From: Hyperoodon ampullatus | Lineage: Eukaryota > Chordata > Mammalia > Artiodactyla > Ziphiidae | Assembly (NCBI GenBank): GCA_949752795.1 | Contig: OX457061.1 | Coordinates: forward strand, 32,244,425-32,308,424 | DNA: 64,000 bases | Direction of reading: 5' to 3' | Program-made: the position numbers and the translations under genes | Notes under the pieces: generated by a model | Database searches by the model: none | What the model saw: the letters and a program-made list of their open reading frames with translations, nothing else | What the model was told of the DNA's origin: nothing | Shown here: positions 31,781-42,223 of the stretch, piece after piece | Layout: each line of letters begins with the position of its first letter | Position numbering within the stretch: position 1 is the first letter of the stretch

Positions 31781-32289
31781 GGTGCTCAAGAAGGTTTTTC
31801 ACCGCAGGACGTACCAGTGCGTTGCTTCCCACGTGAAATTGGATAATATAGAGTCCAATGGTTGTGTCATAAAATTCAAAAACAACCACCAGCACAATGA
31901 GAAAACTTCTCACCAAAACCAAGACCAATAGATGTCTCCCCCACCAAGCCCCAGACGAGGGGACAAGTGATAATGTGTATTTTTGACTCTTGGTAATAAA
32001 TGGACAACTGCCAGAAATGTCTCTCTGAAAAACAAGACACCACCTTCTACCGCCCAGTCCATGTAAGGCTCCACGAAGCTTTACCACGGGGCCCGGGTTT
32101 TGTTGGACAGTCCTGGACTTTCAGGCTTTTAATTCCACTTTCCCTATCTGCCTGCAAAGAAAAGAACAGCAGAAGGTTCCCTGTACCCATCTGGATGGGA
32201 CTGTGTTCCTTTGGTTATCCCCAAACCTCTACTAAAGTCTTATTTGTGAATCATCCTCTTCGCAGCTGGCTGAATCACTGTTACAACAA
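31781..32289. other. No gene or repeat family called
   Basis: About 0.5 kb; the 125-codon plus-strand frame at 32000-32377 runs into the LTR and has no domain. Confidence 0.45.
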
Positions 32290-32830
32290 ATATAAGTTAC
32301 ATTTATTGAGCCCCCACCTGTTTCCCACAAGAGCTTTACGAGATACTATTTGTATTAGTCTGCTCAGGCTACCATAACAAAATACCACAGACTGGGTGGC
32401 TTCAACAACAGGCACTTATTTTTCCACACTTCTGGAGACCAGAAGTCCATGATCAAGGGTTGGGCAAATTCGGTTTCTGGTGAAGGTTCTCTTCCTGGCT
32501 TATAGACAGCTGCCTTCTCATGTGTCCGCATGTGGCCCTTCCTCTGTTCTTGCGCAGAGGGAGGGAGAGGGAGAGAGAGAGAGAGAGAAGACTGGTGTCT
32601 CTTCCTCTTCTTATAAGGACACCAATCCTCTCAAATTAAGGCCCCGAACTTATGACCTCATTTAACCTTAATTACACCCCTAAAGGTGCTATCTCCAGAT
32701 ACAGTTAAGGTTAGGGATTTAGGGGAGACACAATTCAATCCGTAACACTATTATTCTCCCCATTTTGCCCTTAAGAAAACTGAGGCTTAGAGACGGGAAG
32801 TAGCTTTGTCATAGCCAAAAAGCCAAGTCT
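32290..32830 (-). repeat. MIR split by a solo LTR
   Basis: The MIR parts are 32290-32350 ('tacatttattgagcccccac') and 32748-32830 ('ctccccattttgcccttaag', 'aaaactgaggcttagagacg'). The intervening 397 bp are the LTR. Confidence 0.8.
32351..32747 (+). mobile_element. Solo MaLR-type LTR
   Basis: Starts 'tgtattagtctgctcaggct' and ends 'caattcaatccgtaaca', with 'tcttataaggacaccaatcc' and 'gacctcatttaaccttaatt' inside. A 5-bp duplication, ctatt, at 32346-32350 and 32748-32752 marks integrase-type insertion, followed by loss of the internal region. A (GGGA/GA)n run lies at 32557-32588. Confidence 0.9.
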
Positions 32831-33373
32831 TGGATGCCCAATGGAAGAAACACACCTTTATCCACTTCACTGTACCACTGTAGTGAATTAATGTGTGTGG
32901 ACACTTTGGCCAACATATTCCTGGGGGAGCAGGCTGGGTGGTGGCAGAGAAATCTACAGGAGAAGGGAAATCTTAGCAAGGATGGAGTCACGGCAACCAG
33001 GGTCAGCCAGCTGAACCCACCAGGGCTTTACCCTGTCGCCAAACTTGGAGGTTCTAGGTCTGAGGTTTATTAAGAGAGATGACAATTTCACTTACAGGAT
33101 TCTGATAAAGAAAAAACGCTATAGTCCAGACACTGGAGTCCCCAAGAGCTTGGCATGTCTGGTGGCAAAGCAGGGAGCCTGTGGCTCAAAATCACCCTGT
33201 TTCTTTCAACACAGAGAAATAGCAGGTAAGCCGTGGGGATCACAGTGTTCCTTTTTATTACCACAAACAGACTTGCCCATCCTGGATGACCCCATGCTCC
33301 CAGTCTTTCCTCTTTGCCCCTAACATCTCAATGTATTTGTCCAGCATCCTATTCCCTCTACCTGGTATGCTAA
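32831..33373. other. No gene or repeat family called
   Basis: About 0.54 kb; short frames only. Confidence 0.45.
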
Positions 33374-33387
33374 GGGAAAATAATGAT

Positions 33388-33589
33388 CTTTTTTTTTTTT
33401 TCTTTTGTGTTACGCGGGCCTCTCACTGTTGTGGCCTCTCCCGTTGCGGAGCACAGGCTCCGGACGCACAGGCTCAGCGGCCATGGCTCACGGGCCCAGC
33501 CACTCCGTGGCATGTGGGATTTTCCCGGACCGGGGCACGAACCCGCGTCCCCTGCATCGACAGGCAGACTCTCAACCACTGCGCCACCA
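33388..33589 (-). mobile_element. CHR-2-like SINE
   Basis: Minus-strand copy: poly(T) tail, 'gcgggcctctcactgttgtg', B box region 'gggcacgaacccgcg', head 'ctgcgccaccag'. Duplication gggaaaataatgat is at 33374-33387 and 33590-33603; its 'gggaa' overlaps the SINE head, so the last bases of the head may be lost or shared. Confidence 0.92.
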
Positions 33590-33651
33590 GGGAAAATAAT
33601 GATTTTTTAAATGCCCAGTGGTCATAATGGCTAAAATGTCTTTTATTGGTA

Positions 33652-33795
33652 TTTCACTGATTCATTCAACAAATATTTGTTGTCTCCCTATTATAGATCA
33701 GATAATATTCTAGGCACCAGAATTATAAGATTGAATAAGTCAAAAAAGATCCTTGTCCTCAAAGCACACATGTTCTAGTAAGGAACTTATATGTT
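33652..33795 (-). repeat. L2 LINE 3' end
   Basis: 'gattcattcaacaaatattt', 'atattctaggcaccagaatt' and 'atccttgtcctcaaagcaca' are the minus-strand L2 terminus. Confidence 0.75.
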
Positions 33796-33924
33796 TATGA
33801 GGTTCTTAACCTTTATCTTAAGGAGAACATCTCTACTGCTAAGCCAGTCACGAGCAGTGTGAAAAAATCAAACATGATTTGCAGTCATGATTATAAGACC
33901 CGATTTCAAGCTCTAGCTTCATGT

Positions 33925-34140
33925 CTTTTATTTATTCATGTAACATCCACTGTGTACCAGGAATTGTGCTTGCTGTTAGTGATATAGAAATGACTACGGG
34001 GGGAGAGACAGACCATCAGAATGCAATATGCTAAGTTTTATAAAAGAATCACGGTCATAGTGCTTTGGAATTAGAGAGGCGGGAGCAGTTTGATCTCTTT
34101 CAGTAAAATATAGACCACTTCACAGAAGAAATTAAATATC
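33925..34140 (-). repeat. L2 LINE 3' region
   Basis: 'atccactgtgtaccaggaat', 'gcaatatgctaagttttata' and 'tcatagtgctttggaattag' follow minus-strand L2. Confidence 0.65.
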
Positions 34141-34991
34141 TGAGCTAAGTAATTAAGGAGCAAGAATCTTCTAGGTAAAGAAAGTGAGGTTGGTCTATGC
34201 CTCAATATGCACAAAAGTAGACAGCACTTGGGGAAAATGGAGGGGGAGGATCAGCACAGCTGATGATGATTTTAGGCAGGTGGGAGAAAGTATAAAGAAC
34301 TCAAACTGGCCAGAGATTTGTCTCCATTTCTATGATTATTTCAGAAACCCAACTCAAACAGTTTCCACACTCTCATATTTTAATGGCACAATTGGAGAAC
34401 CATAAATAAAATCTACCTCTACAAATATGCTTCTATTCTCAGAGTGTACATGCAGGCAGACATGTATACAGATATATACTTTAGCCTGTAAACATATAAT
34501 GAGATATAATAGAACTGAGATGCTTCATACTCAACACTTGGATGATCTGACTTTACCAACAGTTATTCAAATTCGACTTGGAATATAAAGTATCTTTATC
34601 TCTTATGGAGACAGAAGAATTAGCCTCAAATGCCATAAAATTGAGCACATCAGAACTTGCATCAGGAAATCCTGCACTTGCACTGTCTAAATCTTTGACT
34701 CAATTAAATGATGTTTAAAATCTACTGCTTCAAAATCATTATGATACATTGAAAGCAATCCTCTGTTGTTAACCAGAGGGTAATTGATCCTGAGAGGGTG
34801 CAATACGCCAAGGAAACTTCCTGCCACTCCCAGAAAGTAGCTGCCCAACAGCCCCATGCCTCAGCCTTCAGGAAGAGACTGGAGGAACAGTAAAGCATAA
34901 CATATTGTTGTGTCAGCCTTGGTGCTATTTGCTACATAATTGCAGCTTTCTACTTTGCAGGCACATGGGAATGTTACATTCTCTTCAAAAC
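34141..34991. other. Repeat-poor DNA, no gene seen
   Basis: About 0.85 kb. Short frames of 73 codons or less. AT-rich between 34380 and 34520. Confidence 0.5.
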
Positions 34992-35044
34992 TTTATTGTA
35001 TTCCTTAAAAAAAAAAAGAAAACTAAAAATAGAGCTACCATATG

Positions 35045-35274
35045 CTGTGGTTTTTGTTTTGTTTTGTTTTTTCGGTACGCAGGCCTCTCACTGTTGTGGC
35101 CTCTCCCGTTGTGGAGCCTTGCGGAGCCCAGGCTCCGGACGTGCAGGCTCAGCGGCCATGGCTCACGGGCTTAGCCGCTCCGCGGCATGTGGGATCTTCC
35201 CAGACCTGGGGCACGAACCCGTGTCCCCTGCATCGGCAGGCGGACTCTCAACCACTGTGCCACCAGGGAAGCCC
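35045..35274 (-). mobile_element. CHR-2-like SINE
   Basis: Minus-strand copy: (TTTTG)n tail, 'cggtacgcaggcctctcact', head 'gtgccaccagggaagccc'. A perfect 15-bp duplication, tagagctaccatatg, lies at 35030-35044 and 35275-35289, inside the L1. The body carries a 10-bp near-tandem duplication at 35109-35128. Confidence 0.95.
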
Positions 35275-35817
35275 TAGAGCTACCATATGATCCAGCAATC
35301 CCACTCCCAGGCATGTATCCAGAGAAAACCGTACTTCAAAAAGATACATGCACCCCTATGTTCACTGCAGCACTATTTACAATAGCCCACACAGGGAAGC
35401 AATCTAAATGTCCATCAGCAGAGGAGTGGATAAAGAGGTGGTACATTATATACAATGGAATATTACTCAGCCATAAAAAGAACGAAACAATGCCATTTGC
35501 AGCAACATGGATGGACCTAGAGATTATCATACTAAGTAGGTCAGAAAGACAAATATCATGTGATATTGCTTATATGTGGAATCTAAAAAAATGATACAAA
35601 TGAACTTATTTACAAAACAGAAACAGACTCACAGACTTCGCAAACAAATTTATGATTATCAAAGGAGAAAGTTTGGGGGGAAGGGATAAATTAGGAGGTT
35701 GGGATTAACATATACACACTACTATATGTAAAAGAGATAATCAACAAGGACCTACTGTATAGCACAAGGAACTCTACTCAATATTCTGTAATAACCTAAA
35801 TGTGAAAAGAATCTGAA

Positions 35818-35870
<53 letters not shown>
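35818..35870. repeat. (TA)25 microsatellite in an L1 tail
   Basis: About 25 uninterrupted TA units following 'gaatctgaagaa'. It lies where other L1 copies in the window have only a short AT run, so it grew in place. Confidence 0.95.
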
Positions 35871-35871
<1 letters not shown>

Positions 35872-36224
35872 CTGAATTGCTTTGCTGTACACCTGAAACT
35901 AATACAACATTGTAAATCAACTATACTCCAATATAAAATTTTTAAGTTTTTAAAGAGTTTATTGTAGATTTTCCAAGCTTTTTTCCTCTCTCTCATGAAG
36001 GCCAAAGATAATAGCTGCTTCATTGTCCTGGTTCTGGAATGGAATACCCAGAAACAGATATCCAGTCATTTTGTGATATGTGTACACAGCAAGTGAGAAA
36101 TAAACCTCATTGTTAAAAACCAATAAAAACTGGAGATTGTTTGTTACTAGGTATAATCTAGCCTTGCTAGTGCATGAGAGTCACAGATTTGAAAGTTGAA
36201 TCAACTCTATTTTAAAGTAGGACC

Positions 36225-36390
36225 AACTATTCACATATCGAGCACACACCATATGCTAGTATGTGTTCCATATTTTATCCTCATTTTCATACCTTTTGGG
36301 TAGGTAGGTATCTTTTGCAAATGATGAAACTGAGGCCCCAAACAGTAAGTTACAGAGTCAAATTACAAACCCTGTTGTCCTATTCCAAGT
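36225..36390 (-). repeat. MIR
   Basis: 'gagcacacaccatatgctag', 'tgcaaatgatgaaactgagg' and 'gttacagagtcaaattacaa' follow minus-strand MIR. Confidence 0.7.
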
Positions 36391-36707
36391 TTGGCCTCCT
36401 TTCACTATAGTACTTCACCACTTTTATTATTTCTAGGGCAAGATGTAATCTTGCCAAATGTAACCCAGCTATCACCTGAGACTTGGCCCTCAAGATCTAG
36501 ACTCTGGACTTGAATCCTAATTCAATGCTTTGTAAAAAGTCAAATCCTTCTCCAAGAGTTTTGCAAATTCCCAGAGGGCTTCTGACCCCAAGCCTGTGTC
36601 CACTTCCTGCAATCCTGATTCCTTATTCCACAGTTACAAAATGTGAAACCAAGCCCCTTCGCCAATTTCTACAGAGACAAAAGCAACGAACCAACACCAC
36701 CACCACA

Positions 36708-36712
36708 GCGCG

Positions 36713-36750
<38 letters not shown>
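36708..36750. repeat. (CG)n(CA)n alternating tract
   Basis: Six to seven CG units run without a break into 15 CA units. The whole 43 bp alternates purine and pyrimidine. Part of a 5'-CCACCACCACAG lead-in. Confidence 0.95.
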
Positions 36751-36752
<2 letters not shown>

Positions 36753-37214
36753 GCTGAGTAAAGGGGTCTAACAGCATACTTAGATCAGACAACTGAATAT
36801 CTCATTTTAGACATTTCTGGTCTTTAAAAGTCCTTTCGGGCCACCCCGCCTCTAGGAGAGTTCCTTTTGTGACCTGTGCCCCCCAGGACACCTAAATTCC
36901 CACCTGCTCCTGGCTCCTTTTTCCTCCCCCTCCTCCTACCTTCTTCCCAGATTTCCCCTGGAAATCCAAATTCCTCTCTGCCATTCAGAACAAGTCAGCT
37001 CTCCCTAGTTCTCATCTCCCGAATTGCATGGTCAAACTCAGCAAGGTTCTCAGCCTTCCATTTGACAGAAACTCACCTCTCAAACAGTTCATTGTGGTTA
37101 TTTTTAAAAGCACTTTTCTGTTATACAAACTTTAAAAATGTTTCTTTTCTATCTTCCTTGATGGACAGCCCTTTCAGACACCAGAGTAGAACAGCTTTAA
37201 GGCAACACAAATTC
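36751..37214. other. No gene or repeat family called
   Basis: About 0.46 kb, pyrimidine-rich ('ttttcctccccctcctccta' at about 36920). The 126-codon frame 36876-37256 (+) reflects that composition. Confidence 0.5.
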
Positions 37215-37560
37215 AATTCCCTCACTCAACACCATCCACCATCAGACATGTCTTGAGATCTGTGCCAGGCAAGGTAACAGTCAAAAAAGATCCAGCCCCA
37301 ACCTCAAGATGTTTACCTTCGAGTTGAAGATCCATGGTAATTACACAAAGAACATCTTGAAAACCTCCCACGTTGTTATTGGCCTGGCAGCCTTTGTGAA
37401 GGCCGCGTGAGCTCAGTGAGGACCTGACATAGGCAAGCAAGGTCTCATGAGAAGCTATGACTTGAGAAAAGACTGAATGGATGTGTGGGATTTGAAAGAT
37501 ACACAAGCTGGGAAGCTTCGATCAGGCAGTGGGGAGAGTATAAGTGATAGAGTGTAAATC
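37215..37560 (-). repeat. L2 LINE 3' region
   Basis: 'ctgtgccaggcaaggtaaca', 'agatccagccccaacctcaa' and 'tgacttgagaaaagactgaa' follow minus-strand L2. Confidence 0.65.
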
Positions 37561-38015
37561 AAGACAAGTTGGTGGGAGACGTCTTGGTGTGCACTAGTGA
37601 CACTTCACCTCACTCTCCAACCTCTTTCTAGTTCGCTATGCCCAGAACCATAGAGCAGCCCAGAAGTAAAAATGTATCAAACCCTGTGTTTCTATCTCAA
37701 GCCCAAGGTTCTTTTTCATACCCCAGTAGTTCTCAAATGGTGATCCCACAAAACAATAGTTTATCATGAGTTGGACTAATGAGTTCTGCATCTAAAATCT
37801 GATCTTTTACTAATTGTTAAGGGAAAATATTAATGAATAACATTTTGTTCCATTTTGAGTTTTTCTTCTCTACATTTTTTAGTCCTTTTACTCAAGTTTC
37901 CACTCAAATTAACAACAAAATAACAACAAATTGTAAGTAAATGTTAATGGGGAAAATGAGCAATAGTCTGCACTCAGTTTTTCTTTGTTTATTTGTGTCT
38001 GTTCTTTCATGAACA
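37561..38015. other. No gene called
   Basis: About 0.45 kb. The stretch near 37724 ('agtagttctcaaatggtgat') may be one end of a hAT-type element; the other end was not found. Confidence 0.4.
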
Positions 38016-38019
38016 AGTA

Positions 38020-38210
38020 CTCAGGGAGGTAGGAACTCAGGCTTTGGAGCCATTCCACTTGGGTTCACACCTCTGCCTCACCACTTATGAACTGTGCTTC
38101 CTTCCTTGGGAAAGTTATTCAACCTCTCAGTACCTCAGTTTTCCCACCTGTAAAACTGGGATGCTTATAACACAATTTCACAGGGTTGATTTGATAATTA
38201 AATGAATATA
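38020..38210 (+). repeat. MIR
   Basis: 'aggctttggagccattccac', 'gggaaagttattcaacctct', 'cctgtaaaactgggatgctt' and 'gggttgatttgataatta' are plus-strand MIR, running into an AT-rich tract to about 38245. Confidence 0.85.
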
Positions 38211-38299
38211 TATATACAAATATATACACAAATATACATATTGTATAGTATAAGCATTAGGAATAGCTCTACCATCAGGAACATTTATGATAATGAAAT

Positions 38300-38400
38300 A
38301 ATAATACTAATAATAGCTAACATTTATTAAGAACTTAGTATGTGTCAGTATTGCCAGGCACTAATGAATTTATCAATAAATGTTAGCTATTACCATTATT
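38300..38400. repeat. Two MIR ends in inverted arrangement
   Basis: A minus-strand MIR end ('aatagctaacatttattaag', 38309-38365) is followed by a plus-strand MIR end ('caataaatgttagctattac', to 38395). Together they form the 18-bp inverted repeat 38311-38328 and 38375-38392. Confidence 0.75.
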
Positions 38401-38422
38401 ATTGTTGTTGTTGTTGTTGTTT
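38401..38422. repeat. (GTT)n simple repeat
   Basis: Seven GTT units directly after the MIR end. It causes a false poly-Cys frame. Confidence 0.9.
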
Positions 38423-38424
38423 TA

Positions 38425-39625
38425 TCATAGAGTTGTTACTAATGTGTGTAATGGAAAGAAAGGAATCATTATTCTGCAGTGTTCTGTCATGTTCTCTGCC
38501 ACCTGAAAAACATCTGAGGAGCCCCGCATTGCTCATCAAGGAGGTTCATGTCATTCTTCTTTCCTGTACACTTTCATACCAATAACTTTTCATCCACAGT
38601 TCAAAATAGAACATTTGCTTCTAGTTGGATGAAAATGCCTGTTCTGAAGCCAACAAGGCGCCCAGAACTCATTGACTGTTCTGGTGTATGCTAGATAAGG
38701 GGGAGAAACCCTAGGGGAAAATGCTTAAAATTTCCTACTATTGTTGCTCTTGGGGGGTTTCTTTATGCATACGTTACAGACAGGGGTGCAATTACGTAGG
38801 TGTGTATTTCTCCAATGTAATATATTTCAGTGTTGGAATCATGGTCAAAGCTTCTTTCTATGGCTTCAAATCCTGTCACTTCTAATAAGATGAGTCCTTA
38901 TTTAAATGGAGAAAATGGAACAAGATGCATTGCAATTCCATTTTAAGATTCTCTCAGTAAGCAAATTAATCCTGACATCACCCTGAAACTGAGTACATTC
39001 TGTGCTTAAATGGTTACTCTGGACGATACTTAAGACTCCTTAACCATCATGCTTCTTCACAGAACTCATGTGTTAGGAGGCTTTCATTCAATCCCCCACC
39101 AACCAGATGCTAAGAATTCTCACAGATTCTCCTTTACCTAAGGTGAGGATATGAAATTAAATGAACAAAGTATTAAAGCAGCACTTACCTTCTAATCATT
39201 AGTCATTGTTTAGAGATTGATATTTTACAAATCCAGTCAACACCCTGCTGAGGGCATAGCTATTTGCACCACAGAGGTATCTCTTTTGTCTCAAGACAGC
39301 AGATTTTAGTATTTACTAATGTATGTATTTCAAGATTCTCCTGTTGGAAAGGACCACAGTGAACCAACTCCTGTAAGGTCTCACTGAATTGAAGCAGTGT
39401 GGTCATTTTTAATGGCCCAAGGAAAAATCTCTACATCATCAACAAGGCTGCATGATTAAGTATTTCAGAAAGCAAGGGCATAGCTTCCAAATCAGTACTT
39501 TCTACAAAGCATAGACAAAAATCTTTAAACAACTGACTTACCAGATCAAGAAAATTACTGGGACCAGAATCTCCATAATTAATTTCAGATATAGCAAACC
39601 CAACCAAGCTGCAGAGACTCACATT
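38425..39625. other. Repeat-free stretch of 1.2 kb, candidate conserved noncoding DNA
   Basis: No recognised repeat or exon. The stretch around 38930-39010 is AT-rich with mixed sequence ('aagcaaattaatcctgacat'). Confidence 0.35.
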
Positions 39626-39640
39626 AAAACTCTACTTACA

Positions 39641-39835
39641 GGGGGCTTCCCTGGTGGAGCAGTGGTTGACAGTCTGCCTGCCGATGCAGGGGACACAGGT
39701 TCATGCCCCGGTCCGGGAGGATCCCACAGGCCGCGGAGGGGCTGGGCCCGTAAGCCATGGCCACTGAGCCTGTGCGTCTGGAGCCTGTGCTCCGCAACAG
39801 GAGAGGCCCGCGTACTGGAGGATAGAAAACCAAAC
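39641..39835 (+). mobile_element. CHR-2-like SINE with a shortened 3' part
   Basis: Head 'cttccctggtggagcagtgg', B-box-like 'aggttcatgcc' (damaged), then '...caggagaggcccgcgtac', missing the usual 'ccacaacagtga' block. Target duplication ctctacttaca is at 39630-39640 and 39836-39846. Confidence 0.9.
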
Positions 39836-40044
39836 CTCTACTTACAAAATTAGCAATGTGAAGTGCAAGTTCTCCAAAAGAAAGGATAACGTTAGCCGAG
39901 CATGCTCTTCAGACTCCATTAGACTGGAATCTAGGAACACTGTTAGCAGTGCCCATACCTGTTATCAAGAGTTCTTGATTATTCAGATACAGTGAATGTG
40001 AATGGTTGGAGCATACTCAGGGAATATAGGTCAAGTTGCTTTTG

Positions 40045-40250
40045 ATAAATACTTAACAATAGTGGTTACTAATTCTAAAGGCTTCATATCAGGCATTTTC
40101 TTAACAAATATTATTTCCAACCCTCATAATAACTTTGCAAAGTGAGTGCCATTATCCCCATTTTACAAATGGAACAAGTAAGGGTCAGGAGTGTTGGGTC
40201 ATCTTCTGAAGGCCTCAGACACAGCAAATGGCAGAGCCAGGAAAACTCAG
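40045..40250 (-). repeat. MIR
   Basis: 'aataactttgcaaagtgagt', 'ccattatccccattttacaa' and 'caaatggcagagccaggaaa' are minus-strand MIR. Confidence 0.8.
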
Positions 40251-40361
40251 GTGTGCTCCACAACAAACCATGCTCACTTTCCTACACACTGAACTGCTTC
40301 CCGAATGTCTACATGGTGCTTTTCTGTATAGTAATTGCCTCCTTGGCTTCAGTCAACAGTG

Positions 40362-40480
40362 CTCTGATGTAGGTATTACTATCCTTGTTTAAAAGAGAGG
40401 GAAACTGAGATTCAAAAAGATAAGTGACAGCTAAATGTCACACAGGGAATAAGTGGCAATTCTCTTCCAATGGTACCACA
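40362..40480 (-). repeat. MIR
   Basis: 'gtaggtattactatccttgt', 'agagggaaactgagattcaa' and 'gtcacacagggaataagtgg' are minus-strand MIR, a second copy in the same orientation. Confidence 0.75.
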
Positions 40481-40795
40481 GTGCACCTGCGCTAGAATTG
40501 AAAACAGAACTCCAACACCAACCAGGAGAGTAAGATTCAAATTGAACTCAGTTGTGGTAGATCCTTAATCAGACACATTCCATTTAACTTTTTGCAAAGT
40601 CTGTTGCCATGGTTGTTAAGACCAGCATGCATTCCTTGAGATTACAACAATCTCACAGCTGACGATGCTAGAAATTGCTTTGTGAGGTATCATTTTAAGG
40701 GGAGTGGAACCAAAAAACAAAAAAATGTTCACAGCAATAAGTTTAAGCACGCAAGGCCACTGTTCCATTTGGAATTGTATTTAAATATTTTTACC

Positions 40796-41149
40796 TTTTG
40801 TAATAACCTATATGGAAAAAGAATCTGAAAAAGAATATATATATATAATGGAATCACTTAGCTGTACGCCTGAAATTAACACAACATTGTAAATCAACTA
40901 CGCTTCAGTAAAAAAATTCTTTTAGGGGCTTCCCTGGTGGTGCAGTGGTTGAGAGTCCACCTGCCGATGCAGGGGACACGGGTTCGTGCCCCGGTCCGGG
41001 AAGATCCCACATGCCGCGGAGTGGCTAGGCCCGTGAGCCATGGCCGCTGAGCCTGAGCGTCCAGAGCCCGTGCTCCGCAATGGGACAGGCCACAACAGTG
41101 AGAGGCCCGCGTACAGCAAAAAAACAAACAAAAAATTCTTTTAATAAAT
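40796..41149 (+). mobile_element. L1 3' end, split by a SINE
   Basis: Begins 'ttttgtaataacctatatgg' and reads to 'acattgtaaatcaactacgc' and an A-rich tail that is broken by the SINE. Target duplication aaatatttttacc is at 40783-40795 and 41150-41162. Confidence 0.9.
40925..41130 (+). mobile_element. CHR-2-like SINE nested in an L1 tail
   Basis: Head 'cttccctggtggtgcagtgg', B box 'gggttcgtgcc', tail 'gagaggcccgcgtacagc'. Target duplication aaaaattctttta is at 40912-40924 and 41131-41143. Confidence 0.94.
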
Positions 41150-41679
41150 AAATATTTTTACCAATGTTTACTACTACTACTATTATTCTTATTAAAGAAG
41201 TACATGGTCTTTATAAAAGAAATGTTAAATATAGAAAAGTAGAAAGAAGATGCAGGAAACCCATAGTATCAGCTCCTAAGTCAACTATAACTATCAGTTT
41301 AGGGTTGGGGTTTTTTTTCTCTTTTTTTTTTAAACACCTTTATTGGAGTATAATTGCTTTAAAATGTTGTGTTAGTTTCTGCTATATGAAAAAGTGAATC
41401 AGCTAGACATATACATATATCCCCATATCCCCTCCCTCTTGCGTCTCCCTCCCATCCTCCCTATCCCACCCCTCTAGGTGGTCACAAAGCACCGAGCTGA
41501 TCTCCCTGTGCTATGTAGCTGCTTTCCACTAACTATCTATTTTACATTTGGTAGTGTATATATATCCATGCCACTCTCTCACTTTGTCCCAGCCACTCAC
41601 TGTTTCCTCAGGCCATTCTCTACATCTGTGTCTTTATTCCCATCCTGTCCCTAGGTTCTTCAGAACCAATTTTTTTTTT

Positions 41680-41922
41680 TTAGATTCCATATATATGTGT
41701 TAGCATACGGTATTTGTTTTTCTCTTTCTGACTTACTTCACTCTGTATGACAGAATCTAGGTCAATCCACCTCACTACGAATAGCTCAGTTTCGTTTCTT
41801 TTTATGGCTGAGTAATATTCCATTGTATATATGTGCCACAACTTCTTTATCCATTCATCTGTCGGTGGACACTTAGGTTGCTTCCATGTCCTGGCTATTG
41901 TAAATAGAGCTGCAATGAACAT
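41680..41922 (-). pseudogene. L1 ORF2 C-terminal remnant
   Basis: An 80-residue frame with L1 ORF2 C-terminal landmarks ('MEYYSAIKRNE', 'KCPPTDEWIKK'). Continues the ORF2 remnants found upstream at 42224 onwards, but in a separate frame after decay and the SINE insertion. Confidence 0.85.
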
Positions 41923-42018
41923 TGTGGTACAGGACTCTTTTTGAATTATGGTTTTCTCAGGGTATGTGCCCAGCAGTGGGATTTCTGGGTCATATGGTAG
42001 TTCTATTTTTAGTTTTTT

Positions 42019-42223
42019 TTTTTTTTTTTTTTGCTGTACGCGGGCCTCTCACTGTTGTGGCCTCTCCCGTTGCAGAGCACAGGCTCCGGACGCACAGGCT
42101 CAGCGGCCATGGCTCACGGGCCCAGCCACTCCACGGCATGTGGGATTCTCCCGGACCGGGGCACGAACCCATGTCCCCTGCATCGGCAGGCGGACTCTCA
42201 ATCACTGCGCCACCAGGGAAGCC
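42019..42223 (-). mobile_element. CHR-2-like SINE inside L1 ORF2
   Basis: Minus-strand copy: poly(T), 'gctgtacgcgggcctctcac', head 'ctgcgccaccagggaagccc'. A duplication of the L1 target, ctatttttagtttttt, lies at 42003-42018 and 42224-42239. It is therefore younger than the L1. Confidence 0.95.

Larger units (their letters stand above)
35001..35957 (+). mobile_element. 5'-truncated L1, split by a SINE
   Basis: Begins in late ORF2 ('ttcctta...aactaaaaatagagctacc'), continues after the SINE with 'atccagcaatcccactccca' and ends with 'acattgtaaatcaactatac'. The target duplication tttattgta is at 34992-35000 and 35958-35966. A remnant of the ORF2 C-terminus ('ELPYDPAIPL' onwards) reads at about 35280-35594 with no upstream domains, so it is a dead copy. 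Confidence 0.88.

Noticed and set aside
31500..31931. 143-codon open frame (+)
   Set aside because: Runs antisense through an L2 3' region and shows no domain.
38340..38585. Frame with a poly-Cys run
   Set aside because: Translation of the (GTT)n repeat after a MIR end.
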